Below, piece after piece: positions 54,285-64,000 of a stretch of DNA of 64,000 bases. Each line of letters starts with the position of its first letter. Position 1 is the stretch's first letter. Both the position numbers and the translations under genes were made by a program. This DNA is from Pollenia angustigena (taxonomy: Eukaryota > Arthropoda > Insecta > Diptera > Polleniidae), in NCBI GenBank assembly GCA_930367215.1, contig OV884060.1, positions 204,045,253-204,109,252 of the forward strand. Reading direction: 5' to 3'. The notes beneath the pieces are model-generated. The model searched no databases, was not told the origin of the DNA, and worked only from the letters and a program-made list of their open reading frames with translations.

Positions 54285-54581
54285 CTATTTCCAATTGCGT
54301 TTTAGACTCCGAACACGGAAAAGCCGTAACGCGGTACAGTTATACGACGCTATTCGATGTGGTATTTCGCTTTAAAAAATGTGTCACATTAGTGTTTAAT
54401 AAAGTTGAAGGGGGATATAAAGTTAAAAAGTGTGGGAAACTTCCCAGTACTTTATCAAGTACTTAAAAGGCGAATTCAGTTATTCTACAAATGTAGAACA
54501 CAAACAGTTAATCACTAAACGCAAAAAGGCTTCGTGCCTGCCATCTTGACGATTTTTATAATGCAGTGCTTGAATTGATTA

Positions 54582-54718
54582 GTCTGAGTACATACGGCTC
54601 ATGTCTTATTGAAAAGATACTTCCTTTTTCTTCTTTGAACATGAATTGGCGTTCAAATGATTCATGTCATGTTGACGACATGTTTTTTATTTTAAGACAT
54701 GAGCCGTATGAACACAGA
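54582..54718. mobile_element. PIF/Harbinger-type MITE, TTA duplication
   Basis: GTCTGAGTACATACGGCTCA on the left and GAGCCGTATGAACACAGA on the right are inverted; TTA flanks both (54579-54581, 54719-54721). It is the same family as 39028-39280 (shared ATGAATTGGCGTTCAAATGA). Confidence 0.75.
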
Positions 54719-54721
54719 TTA

Positions 54722-55447
54722 AAGGCCTAGTTAGGCGAACGTTGCTGTACCCGTAATGTACCGCACCGTACTGTAAGCACGTTGGGGCACTTATAGAACA
54801 TTTAAAAACGTGGTTTATGTTTTTTCTATACATAAACAAAAAACAATAGTATACATAAATCAAGTCACACAGTGATGGGAATCAAAAATGTTTTAAAAAG
54901 TACCAAGTGATTTAAATGGTATTAAAAAAGTATTTTGTGTATGTAAAAAACGTTAATAGTTTAATGTTTATATTATAGATTTTCAATAAACAAATTTGTA
55001 TTTTAGCATATATATTATAACAATAGATATATTGTATTGTGATGTATGCACCAAACAAGGTTTTGCTACCATTTAAAGCCTTTTATTCTTTTCACATTTC
55101 CATTGTATGTGTATATGCATTTGTTTATATGTATTGTACATCTAAACATAAATATATTTGTTTATATGGAAATATGTTGTATATTAAAATGTTTTGTCTC
55201 AATTCCATAGCTTAACTGAAAAAAGTACCAAAAACGAGCAAAAATACCCGCATTCAATTTAACATACAATCAGCCCATCACTGCTTTACAACTGTCACGT
55301 AACAACGGCATACAAATCTGTTTAAAACAGATCGAGAAGTTCCGTCAACGTGACATTTAAATTCAGTAAGCATTTGCATTTTTTGCAAATGACAAAACGA
55401 ACCAGACGTTCCATTAGGGCACGTGAACGTTCGGCTAACTCTGCCTT
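54722..55447. mobile_element. TIR element with GTTAGGCGAACGTT ends
   Basis: AGGCCTAGTTAGGCGAACGTT at the left and AACGTTCGGCTAACTCTGCCT at the right are inverted over about 20 bases. It abuts the Harbinger MITE on its left (sharing TTA) and another inverted-repeat element on its right. The roughly 725-bp interior shows no coding sequence. Confidence 0.6.
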
Positions 55448-55449
55448 TA

Positions 55450-55950
55450 CTGCCGTGTGAAAGAGTTTATGTTATGTTCATACGACGATATAAACCACTC
55501 GTTTCGCTCTCTGAAACTAGATTGCCAAGCATGCTGTTCATACGATTCATTCTTGTTTAATTTTGACATTTTTTCTGTTGATAATGTGATTTTTTTATAA
55601 ATAGATACAAAAGTAAGTAAAAATTAAAAAAATATATTATTTAATACTTTTATGAATATTATTATTTTATAATTATATATAACTTTATTTTATTTAACAT
55701 GAATTTTTATTTTTTGTTTTCTTGGTTTTGATTTTTTTTTTTTTTTGAGAGCTAATTTAGATAAACTAACGATAATTGTTATCGAAATTGGAGATGATAG
55801 TACATTTTTCCTGTTTCGCAGCATGTTTCAAAATGAAACGACCTGTTTCGCTTTAAAAATTTTGTATGGCAAAATATGTTGTTGCAATCATGTTTGTGGC
55901 GCGAAACAGGAATGGGAGAGCGAAACACGAATATTGCTGTCCGTGTGAAC
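55450..55950. mobile_element. Inverted-repeat element with GTTTCGCTCTC words
   Basis: GCCGTGTGAA at about 55451 and TGTCCGTGTGAACATG at about 55936 are partly inverted, as are GTTTCGCTCTCTGAAAC (about 55500) and GGGAGAGCGAAACAC (about 55914). GTTTCGC/GCGAAAC words are frequent near both ends. The ends are not exactly defined. The plus frame 55745-55948 is repeat sequence. Confidence 0.45.
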
Positions 55951-56225
55951 ATGGTATTATTTATCCAAACTTAAACACTCGATTATTTTAAATAAAAGTT
56001 AAAACTATATTATGTATAACGAAGTTTCTTAAAAATGAAGTGATTTTATGATCCCATGCAGAATCATTAAAGGGAAGTTCTACTGTGTATACTTCACCAT
56101 GGTTGGAAAAGATAAATAAGTTATATTGGAGATAAGAACCCCTTAACTCGGAAGGACACTTGTATGAGGGTCAGGTGAAATTATAGACCGAGTTGGCTGA
56201 TGTTTTCTATTTAATACTCCTTATA

Positions 56226-57141
56226 TCGGGTGATTTTTTAAGAGCTAAAGGAAAATTTAAAAAAACACATCAAATTCAGAAAACTGCATGAAATCTTTAT
56301 TTGAATCGATAGTAGTAATGTTTGAAGATTATTTCATGCAAATGTTGACCGTAACTGCGCCTCAAATGGTCCATCCGTTAGTCCAATTTTGACATACTCT
56401 TTCCAACATTTCGGCCGGTATCTCATGAATAAATGCTTCAATGTTGTCTTCCAATGCGTCAATTGAAGCGGGCATGTGTGTATAGACATGAGTTTTAACA
56501 TAGCCCCACAAAAAATAGTCTGAAGGCGTTAAATCGCACGATATAGGCGGCCAATTGACCGGTCCCGAACGTGAAATAAAATGTTCACCGAACTCGCCTC
56601 TCAATAAGTCCGTTGTTAAGCGTGCTATGTGGCATGTGGCACCGTCTTGTTGAAACCACATGTCATGCAAGTCAAGCTTTGCATTTTGGGCAAAAAAAGT
56701 TGGATATCATCTCACGTTGTTGAGTAACAGAGGCCCAATGGCTGCGAACGGCGACGAATCGATAATTGATGGTCATCAATAACACTGGCCGATACAGCTG
56801 CGATATTTTCTTCACTTCGCACTCTACGTAAGCGTGTTAGTGGTTTAATGTCCAACAATGTAAATTTGGTGCGAAATTTAGTCACAATAGCCCGAATAGC
56901 CGCTTCAGTGGGTCGATTAAACTGACCATAAAATTGAAGGAGCGCGCGATGAACTTTCTTAACAGAGCACGCATTTCGATAATAAAATTCAATAATTTGC
57001 AAGCGTTGTTCGTTTGTAAGACGATTCATGGTTAAATTATGGACCAAACTGAAGATGTTTGACAGTGAAACAAAACACGAAACGTGCGTCAGCTGTTTAA
57101 ACCAGTGCTGCCAAAAAGATAATAGCTAAAAAATCACCCGA
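56226..57141 (-). mobile_element. DD41D (rosa-like) mariner deletion derivative, copy 3, intact TIRs
   Basis: Termini TCGGGTGATTTTTTAAGAGCT and AGCTAAAAAATCACCCGA with TA on both sides (56224-56225, 57142-57143). The N-terminal part is open from 57029 (MNRLTNEQRLQIIEFYYRN, helix-turn-helix) through SIRRRSQPLGLCYSTT. The catalytic core up to the REMI block is then missing, and the C-terminal part (56362-56670) has QQDGATCHIA and TPSDYFLWGYV, again with 41 residues between aspartates. The first catalytic aspartate is lost. This deletion differs from that shared by copies 1 and 2. Inactive. Confidence 0.88.
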
Positions 57142-57439
57142 TATATAAGAAATTTTTGTATGAGCCAAATTTGGTCAATTAAGCTCATACGGTATGGGCG
57201 TTATCGTGCCAAAATCCTTATTCCGGGGGCATTTTCGAATGGGCGCTAGGTGAAGTAATTGGTTGCTTTCGCTTGTTTTGAAAGCAAAAAAAAATCATAC
57301 ATTGAGAATAATCGAGCTCAATTTGATCAAGCTAGCTTGTTTGTATGGACCCCATTTCACTTAAACCCTTAACTCGCTTGGGCACTTGTATGACAACCAT
57401 GTGAAATAGTGGACCGATTTGGTTGATTTTTAATATTTA

Positions 57440-57990
57440 ATACCTCTTATGTTTATATAACTAGGTCCTTTATGGACCGATATTGTTAAGTTTCACTGCC
57501 GTTATTCTACTAAGTTTGTTTAAGATGAAAGTGACTTCGAAATTTATGGGTAAAAAGTTTAAAGTAACTTCGAAATTTATGGGTAAAAATGTGAAATTTT
57601 TGAGTAAAGATAAGATGCAGTGGTGTTATTTTGCTTATATCTCAGTCATTTAGGCACCGATCTGGCAAAATTTCAATAGGAAGTTTTGAAAAAGCATAGC
57701 AAAAAAAACAGAACAAAATCAATAATAATAAAGTGTTCTTGGAGTTTGATTGTTTTTAAAAATAAAATCGGCATTGTTTATCGCAGGATTCTAAAAGTAT
57801 GCGTCAGCATTTAGTTTGATAAAGCAAACCACAATCAATTAAAAACCTGATTTTGAATTTTCGTGTTGTTACGTCCGTTGCATTTAAGGTAACGATCTGT
57901 GACATATCTGGAGTCGGATATCGTTAAATAAACTATGGCTACTCATATGGACCCAGAATATATATTTATCTAAGATTAATTACAAACGAA
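57440..57990. repeat. Helentron/DINE-like repeat fragment
   Basis: ATCTCAGTCATTTAGGCACC, GATCTGGCAAAATTTCAATAGGAAG and GGACCCAGAATATATATTT match phrases at 22015-22060 and 22190-22210 (also 48485). No end hairpin was identified. It lies in the intron between the exons at 52380 and 58186. Confidence 0.45.
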
Positions 57991-58185
57991 ATTGCAAACT
58001 TGTATAAGTATTCAAAATAAGTAATTCAAAACTATAACTAAAAATTGTTCGGAAATACTTTTGCTAAATTTCGACGCAATACAAATAAAACATTTTCAAA
58101 GACATTTAATAATAGTTAACTTTAAATACTAAAACAAAAACAATTGAAAAAAATAAACTACACAAGTAAGAATTTATAAACTTAC

Positions 58186-58273
58186 CTTTGAAATATGAAA
58201 CATCGGTATAACTTTCTAGTGGTTGGCCCCAGCGCGGAGCCGAAGGAGTTTCAGAACGTGCCCTTGGCATTAC
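58186..58273 (-). CDS. Giant Ig/FnIII muscle protein, short linker exon before FnIII
   Basis: Acceptor AATTAG, donor AGGTAAGT; phase 0 in, phase 1 out. It reads VMPRARSETPSAPRWGQPLE then SYTDVSYFK, a proline/serine-rich linker that joins the preceding Ig to the FnIII domain (giving FKDPPAAIS). Small, but both splice sites and both phases fit its neighbours. It is a candidate for exclusion when the alternative terminal exon at 58506-58532 is used. Confidence 0.8.
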
Positions 58274-58505
58274 CTAATTAAGTGTAGATGATAGGGATTT
58301 TGTTACATCAAAATACATTAACAAATAATTCAAAATAAATTTAAGCAAAAATATTAAAAAAAAAAATATTTTCTGTATAATAAAGTTTTCATTCGATTTA
58401 ATGTTTTTAAATAGAAACTATCTATTAGTAAATTATTATTATGGCAAGTACATGTTTGTATGTTGTAAGCAAAGCTATGAAGTTAAAAAAAAGCTGGAGC
58501 TGTGC

Positions 58506-58532
58506 TTAATCTTTCTTTTTGGGCATTTTAAT
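58506..58532 (-). CDS. Possible alternative last exon of the muscle gene (IKMPKKKD-stop)
   Basis: On the minus strand a strong acceptor (TTTGCTTTTTCTAG) is followed in phase 0, the phase left by the exon ending at 58692, by nine codons ATT AAA ATG CCC AAA AAG AAA GAT TAA. That would end a shorter isoform with a basic tail after the Ig domain of exon 58692-58864, without FnIII. An ATTAAA-type hexamer lies about 110 bases downstream (about 58399). It could be chance; a cDNA would decide. Confidence 0.45.
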   Translation of the reverse strand: MKMPKKKD

Positions 58533-58691
58533 CTAGAAAAAGCAAAAAATAGTAAAAATTTGAATACAAAGCTTTAAACAGTACATGAATATTAATGGCG
58601 GTTGAGACGGACTAATACTGAAGAGACATTAAGTAACGATACAAAAATGCATGGAATATAATGCAACAAGAGTTATATCTCTGATATTTAC

Positions 58692-58864
58692 CTCAACTGT
58701 AACGAATATTCGGTCCGTGCCATTGTTATTGCGTGCAACTACAAAGTAAGTGCCAGAATCTGAAATTTGTGATTTTTGTACGGTAAATCTGGTGTAATCG
58801 TCAGACACCTCTTTACTAACACGATCAGATTTTGTTATGTCTCTGGTACCCTTCAGGAAAGTCA
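58692..58864 (-). CDS. Giant Ig/FnIII muscle protein, exon with second half of an Ig domain
   Basis: Acceptor CTTTTTAG, donor GAGGTAAAT; phase 1 in, phase 0 out. It reads TFLKGTRDITKSDRVSKEVS and ends ISDSGTYFVVARNNNGTDR, FVTVE. It completes the Ig begun in the previous exon (GDPKPR-L-TFLKG across the splice). Neither half has its conserved cysteine (FSISFRIAG, GTYFVVARN), so this domain has no disulphide. Confidence 0.88.
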
Positions 58865-58943
58865 CTAAAAAGAAAAGTTTAATGATTTATTGTAATGCTC
58901 GCATTAAGTTAATATAAGGTTTTATTTAATTATATGTACGTAC

Positions 58944-59654
58944 ATCTTGGTTTCGGATCACCAGCAATTCTGAAGGAAATCGAGAAAGGATCACCTACAG
59001 CAATTTTCATTTCCGTTTCGGGTCTTGAAAGGAACAATGGCGGACGTTCATCCTTGGAAGCGCCTACAGCTACATCGACATTGGCATTCGATTCAATGCG
59101 ACCGAAAGCATTTTGAGCTCTACAAGTGTAGGTACCTTCATGTTCAGCCTCAGCATTCATAATTGCCAAAGTATAAACACCTTGTTCATAGAATGTCTTA
59201 ACGTTGGGTTGACCAGCCAGAGACTGACGGCCGCGCAACCACTGAACCTCAATAGGTGTATTAGTTTTCATAAATTCAGCCGAAATGGCAATTGTACCAC
59301 CATTGCAAACAGTTTGACTTCCCAACGGTGCAATAAAATGTGGCTTATTGGGATCACGATGGAAGAAGCCCATAGTTTTCTCCATAGCAAAACGTTCAGG
59401 TCCCTTAAAATCTACTTGATGAGTGATTTTATTTTCGGCTACCTCATTGCGGGCAATACAGGCGTACAGGCCCGAATCCTTTTCCGTAGGATTCAATACA
59501 ATTAATTTTGAATAACCATCGGGTTGGTCAATTTGCACATATCTTTCGCCCGGCATAATCATATCCGTACCCTTCAGCCATTGTATTTCGGGACGTGGTT
59601 TACCACGTACGCGGCAATCCAAAACTAATTGATGTTCATTAATAGAATAGAAGT
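58944..59654 (-). CDS. Giant Ig/FnIII muscle protein, exon with two and a half Ig domains
   Basis: Acceptor TTTATGCAG, donor AGATGTACGT; phase 1 in and out; 237 residues. Ig a: LVLDCRVRGKPRPEIQWLKG to SGLYACIARNEVAEN. Ig b, after FHRDPNKPHFIAPLGSQTV: IEVQWLRGRQS to EGTYTCRAQNAFGR; its B-strand cysteine is replaced (ISAEFM). Ig c starts PPLFLSRPETEMKIAVGDPF and is finished in the next exon. Short basic linkers separate the domains. Confidence 0.93.
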
Positions 59655-60009
59655 CTGCATAAAGAAAATGTTATTAGTATACATTCATATATTTCTCTCC
59701 AAAAGTTTAAAACTATTAAACGAAAATTACATTAATAAAAAAAAAAAAACAGTGGACAATAATCACAATACAAATTCAAACATTCAAATGTCTTGAAAAT
59801 GATATAACTTGAATGTCCTGTTGAAATGAAGGATTAAATAAAAAAAAATATTCGTTTTCATAAGATTAAGATAATCGAACTAGAAGATAGAAAAAAGATT
59901 TAAATTTAATTATGACTTGTGGAAATATGTTTAAGATTTCTAAAAATAACATTCTAATTATAACTTTTGTTAGTGATTTAACTTTTTTTCTGATTTTAAT
60001 ACGCTGCAC

Positions 60010-60165
60010 CAAGGCGAATTTACACAGGTGACGGCACCATGAGAGAGAGAGTTATGCCAGCTGTATCTATTTTTTGTGTGTAGGTATAACACCCACTAAA
60101 AGTCAAACTCTAACCAAATTGACAACCAGCATAACACTCTTCTGTCACCTGTTGTAATTCAGCTT
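60010..60165. mobile_element. Small MITE in a muscle-gene intron
   Basis: AAGGCGAATTTACACAGGTG and GAGAGAGTTATGCC on the left are roughly inverted at 60125-60165 (CCAGCATAACACTC, TCACCTGTTGTAATTCAGCTT). About 155 bp. It lies in the 891-bp intron between exons 59654 and 60546. Confidence 0.6.
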
Positions 60166-60545
60166 AATTTTATTTTTTAAACTTATTGCTAATTCCAATT
60201 TTTTCTTTCAGATCATTAAAACATTTTTGTATTCATATTTAAGAAAATTCGAAACTATCAATTTAAAAATTGATTAAAAAAAAAATTACCAGAATTGGAC
60301 CGAAAATCTTATTCGTTTGTAATTCCACTAAATTTTTTTGTTATTTTTTTTTTTTGGAAATAGAAGGAAACATTTTATAATAGTACTTTTACTATTTCAT
60401 TTCAGGTGCTCTTTCGAAGCGAAATATAGAATACGAAACATTTTTCAAGAAAAAACACGCGAATATTTCCACAAATCTGCTTGCACTTGGCTTAAGTTTA
60501 AATTAAGGGGCCTTGTAATCGACAATATGTATCTTATATAAATAC

Positions 60546-61292
60546 CTTTAATAGACTGTACAAATGTAGCTGGCTGTGGAGCGTCCTCGTAATGCTTATA
60601 AATGCGCAACTGACTTTGAGTTATACTTTCGCCGTAATCATTAGTAGCACGACATATATAATGACCACTATCACTTTCTAGTACAGCAAACATTTCCAGA
60701 ATGGCTTCACCATTATGAAAAATGGTTTGGTAGCGATTATCTTTTGGCAGTGTTTGATTATCCTTCAACCATTCAATGGTTGTACAACCATCGTAAACCA
60801 CACTACAGGTCAAACGTACATTCGAACATTCGCTGACCGTACGATCATGTAGTAGAGTACTAAATAAGGGTTTTCTTTGTGTGGCAACTTGCAAGTTTCG
60901 ACTCATAGCCGAACGTGCTAAACTTGTAAAATCATCTTTAAAACGTTCTGCTGAATCCATAGAGTATTTTCGAGAATCTTCAGCTGTAGTTCTTTCAAAT
61001 CCATTAGTTTCGGTTTCAGCAGCAGCAGCTGTCATCAATTTTTTTAGATCTGCTATTTTAATAACTTTTGTTATGGATTCAGTACGTTCGTTGGTATCGG
61101 CAAAACATGAGAAAGTACCACAATCTGACGGTATAGGGTTACGAATGACAAGCTTGCGAACACCGCCTAATTCTTCAATTGCACGATAACGATTATTGGA
61201 TACAGTGTGATCGTCACGGGTCCATGTTATACAAGGTCGACCGCGAACATTGCACGATAAAATAATTTCACAACGCGCGGCATCGAAAGTAG
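60546..61292 (-). CDS. Giant Ig/FnIII muscle protein, exon with two Ig domains
   Basis: Acceptor AATTTTTCTAG, donor AAGGTATTT; phase 1 in and out. Ig a: CEIILSCNVRGRPCITWTRD to DCGTFSCFADTNERT; it has extra cysteines (RGRPC, DCGTF). A linker of about 45 residues rich in T, E and A follows (TAAAAETETNGFERTTAEDS). Ig b: VRLTCSVVYDGCTTIEWLKD to SGHYICRATNDYGES. The frame is open throughout and continues the pattern of neighbouring exons. Confidence 0.93.
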
Positions 61293-61558
61293 CTAGAAAA
61301 ATTAAATTTTAAATGTTACAAAAACACACCACTGGATCCTAATAAAAGAAGGGAAAACCTATAGCCTTGTCTTGTTCGACTGCAATTTGTCATGTCTGCT
61401 AAGCATTTATCCTAACATTAATACGTTCAGAAAAATGGACAAATCAGACAATCAGTCAACCAACCAAAGATTTTGTTTAGCAGTTTTTTTGCTTTGCTCT
61501 GCTCTCTATACTGTTTCTACCAGTTATGAATATAAAAGGCTTTATTCTCTTCTCTTAC

Positions 61559-62272
61559 CTGTCGCCGGACTTGAGAAACTAGATGGTAATTCTGCAGTTG
61601 AGCTATCGTAAATTGTTAAATCGCAAACCGACTCTGTCGAATTGCGATTGTTACGTACTACACACTTATATACTCCGGTGTCGTCTGGTCGGGCATCATA
61701 GATTTCTAGACTTAATGCCCCATTTATATTGTAGATTTTATGACGGGAGTCCTTAGTTACACGTTCATCGCCACGTAACCAATAAACATCTTCAATTAAA
61801 CCAGTTACATAACAGATTAACTGAGCCTTGGTGCCGGATGCTATAATCATGGGTTTCATTGCTGTCTCAACGTTAAGTTTAAATTTGGCATTCTTCGATC
61901 GTAATTTTTGTTCTTGTCCACCATCACCGTCTAGTTCATCTTTGGTTTGCTCAATCTGCAATTCTTTTTCAAGATGCAACTTAGAAGCCTTTCTTTCGGT
62001 AATCTTTTTCATATAATCCGAAATGTCAATGAATTTGCTTATTTTCATATCACCACTTTCACTTTCCGCATAACAAGTGTATAGACCGGTGTCGCCTTTT
62101 GCAGGATTTTGGATGATCAATTGCGTAACACCATCAGAAAGGTTAACGTACTTGTACTTGTTGCCTTCTTCTGGCAACAGAGTATTATCCTTTTGCCAAT
62201 AAACTTTTGGTTTGGGATTACCGGAAACTTTGCACTCCAAAGTTATATGGTTTTCATGAGAATGATATGCAT
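61559..62272 (-). CDS. Giant Ig/FnIII muscle protein, exon with two Ig domains and charged linker
   Basis: Acceptor AACTTTAG, donor CAGGTAAGA; phase 1 in and out; about 238 residues. Ig a: ITLECKVSGNPKPKVYWQKD to TGLYTCYAESESGD. A highly charged linker follows, likely helical (MKKITERKASKLHLEKELQI, then QTKDELDGDGGQEQKLRSK). Ig b: AQLICYVTGLIEDVYWLRGD to TGVYKCVVRNNRNSTES. The upstream part of the open frame (62273-62390) is intron. Confidence 0.93.
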
Positions 62273-62463
62273 CTAAAGTTGAAATGACATTGAAATGATG
62301 AAACAAACAAACATAAATTGTGGTGCAAGCAATATGAACTACTATGACTACAGTTAAGGAAATCAATGCATGTGAAACGTACCTGAGCATTACTTATACT
62401 GAAGAGACAGATCAAAACACATCAGGCATTATACTAATTATGAACAACACATATAAGACTTAC

Positions 62464-64000
62464 CTTTAATGCCGACTGTAAATGTAGGAGCTACCAACTC
62501 TTCTTTGCCTGTACTATATACAAACAAAGAGCAAGAGGAAACAATTTCATTTTCAGAACCTTTTACCCTCAGTGTATATGTGCCACTTTGTTCCTCGGTA
62601 ACGTCAATCAAATTCAACCATGCAATGCCATCTTGCATTGACAGTTTACTCTTGGATCCAAATGCTATGAGATTATCATTGTGGAACCAACGGGCGGTTG
62701 CTTCAGGGCCATCAATATTTACCATCCATTTAACGTTGCTGCCCACCTTAACAGTACGATTTGATAGGAAGTTTCTAAAGTAGACGCGTTTCTTTAGGTC
62801 CGGTGGTGGTGGGACCTCACGTCTTCTACCACCTTCGTCATCTTCCTCTTTCTTCTTTCGTTTTTTTTCTTTCTCTTCTTCGGTTTCCTCCGTTGGAGGT
62901 AATGCTGGTGGCCGGTCTCTGGTCGGAGAGACTGGTTTTCTACGTCTTGGTTCTACAGTAACCATATGTGAGATTTCGGCCTTTCCTTCCCGATTATCTG
63001 CTTGGCACACATATTTACCACTGTCAGCCTTTGTTGGATCCATGATAAACAACTCCACGGTACCATCATCATGTTCAACTGTCTGATATTTCTCACTGGG
63101 TTCTATCTTAACACCATCTTTTACCCAAGTTATAGTAGGAGTAGGCAAGCCGCGGACATGGCAATCTAACTGTACTTCATTTATTTTTCCATGATAGGTA
63201 TCCTTTATATTGCGTGTAAATGTTGGTGGAGCATCGCCTGTACCAGGATCAGAGTAAACCTCAAGCCTACAAAATGTCGAAGCCTCGCCTGTTTCATCCC
63301 GAGCCCAACATTTATATTCACCAGAATCATCTAAAGCAGCCGATGGTATTTCCAAAGTACAAAGGCCCTCCACATGGCGACCTTTGATCTTTTGACTATT
63401 TTGAATTTGTTCATCATTTTTGAACCACTTAACCTGGGGTTCTTTTGCCTCTAAGAAACATGATATTTTCACTTTAGATCCTTCGGCTACAACTCGGTCC
63501 CTAACGGCGGTGGCAAAATGTATCCCAATAACTTTTTCACGTTTCTTTAAGCTGCTAGTTTCAGAACCAGTATCAGTAGCATATGCCGAAGAGGAGGCGG
63601 CTTCAGCATCTTCATCATCCTTCTTTGGTTTACGTACACGTTTTTTTCCTTTGCTGCCCTCATCCTCCTCTGCTTCGGCAGGCTCTACATCGGCAGGCTT
63701 TGCCTTGGCAGCTGCCTGTGGTTTTTCTGCCTCAGCATGTTTTGCTTTTAATAAGCTCTTATCAGCATGGAAAACACCGTGTATGTTGTCGGCGATATGA
63801 TGTTCCTTACCCCTGAATAACACGTTATGTATAACTTCTGATTTACCAGCACTGTTCTCTGCCCTAACGATATACTTTCCACTATCCTTATCGCTGGGAC
63901 TGTCAATAACTAGTTCACAGTTTCCATCAACGTGTTGGAAAATATGGAATCTACCACTATTTTCTATTTCAATATTATCCTTGAGCCACTGGACTTGTGG
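62464..64000 (-). CDS. Giant Ig/FnIII muscle protein, large exon with four Ig domains (5' end outside window)
   Basis: Open from the window edge at 64000 to donor AAAGGTAAGT at 62464; 512 residues visible. Ig 1 (cut by the edge): VQWLKDNIEIENSGRFH to SGKYIVRAENSAGKS, F-strand cysteine missing. An acidic/basic linker with AKPADVEPAEAEEDEGSKGK and KKRVRKPKKDDEDAEAASSS follows. Ig 2: KISCFLEAKEPQVKWFKND to SGEYKCWARDETGE. Ig 3: LDCHVRGLPTPTITWVKDG to SGKYVCQADNREGK. A second linker is proline-rich then E/K-rich (PPALPPTEETEEEKEKKRKK). Ig 4: WMVNIDGPEATARWFHND to SGTYTLRVKGSENE, both cysteines missing. The order of alternating Ig and charged linkers suits a sarcomere protein. Confidence 0.95.

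Larger units (their letters stand above)
9928..64000 (-). other. Gene span summary: giant sarcomeric Ig/FnIII protein (MnM/obscurin/Stretchin-like)
   Basis: Joining the exons gives one continuous reading frame of roughly 1,700 residues in this window with Ig4-Ig2-Ig2-Ig2.5-Ig0.5-linker-Fn-Ig3-Ig(split) order. Most introns are phase 1, as is usual for Ig modules. Such proteins link thick filaments, M-line or Z-disc components in fly muscle. Both the start and the end of the gene are outside the window (a further small exon is at 3271-3316). I did not see a kinase, SH3, DH or PH domain in this part, so obscurin or a Stretchin kinase isoform cannot be decided; the MnM guess rests on the single FnIII among Ig domains and on remembered similarity only. 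Confidence 0.75.

Noticed and set aside
53615..54466. Two open plus frames (141 and 98 codons)
   Set aside because: They overlap a hAT MITE and a palindromic MITE with exact ends; coding would have to read through both.
63420..63816. 126- and 77-codon plus frames rich in serine and alanine
   Set aside because: Antisense shadows of the Ig-protein exon and its charged linker.
1..64000. CRISPR arrays, riboswitches, bacterial promoters and operons
   Set aside because: The sequence is eukaryotic; spaced short direct repeats of that kind were not seen.

Overview
This window is AT-rich animal DNA and looks like a higher fly (calyptrate or blow-fly-like, by inference). Three things point that way: intron-containing genes with canonical GT/AG borders, 60-66 bp introns in one small gene beside a 31.5-kb intron in another, and a very dense, nested load of DNA transposons, foldback elements and 5'-truncated LINEs. 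Nothing bacterial or viral was recognised.

Two protein-coding genes can be supported. The first is a giant muscle-type immunoglobulin/fibronectin-III protein on the minus strand. It enters at the right edge (64000) and leaves through the left edge. Ten exons were placed by open frame, splice sites and matching phase: >64000-62464, 62272-61559, 61292-60546, 59654-58944, 58864-58692, 58273-58186, 52380-51051, 41764-41632, 10096-9928 and 3316-3271. There is also a possible alternative last exon at 58532-58506. Together they encode about 15 Ig I-set domains and one FnIII domain, and both ends are missing. The second is a complete three-exon plus-strand gene (3819-5303, 452 aa) with a SWIM zinc finger and a YqaJ/lambda-exonuclease-type PD-(D/E)xK nuclease domain. 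It lies antisense inside an intron of the muscle gene.

Most of the rest is intron filled with mobile elements. From left to right: TIR elements and foldbacks (1-9.7 kb); a Tc1/mariner relic split by another insertion (10.5-12.8 kb); a 1.38-kb foldback with an 8-bp target duplication (13668-15050); a tandem array of about 550-bp units carrying a tRNA-like B box (15969-17540); a 790-bp palindromic element (18222-19008); a 6.66-kb composite hAT-type element with perfect 8-bp duplication holding four or more later insertions, one of them Transib-like (19376-26032); a three-level nest of hAT, hAT and mariner (27063-29656); a LINE inserted in a Helentron-like repeat (31003-31700); nested TIR elements with internal tandem repeats (32583-34111); PIF/Harbinger-type MITEs with TTA duplications (39 and 54.5 kb); a LINE 3' end with a 13-bp target duplication (43774-44907); two copies of a MITE family rich in ATTTGA motifs (46-48 kb); and hAT MITEs at 48.6 and 53.8 kb.

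The mariner copies have a 41-residue D-to-D spacing, as in the DD41D (rosa-like) group. Two of the three share one internal deletion junction, so a deletion derivative appears to have been mobilised. Insertion order can be read in several nests, which makes the 31.5-kb intron a useful record of successive transposon activity.
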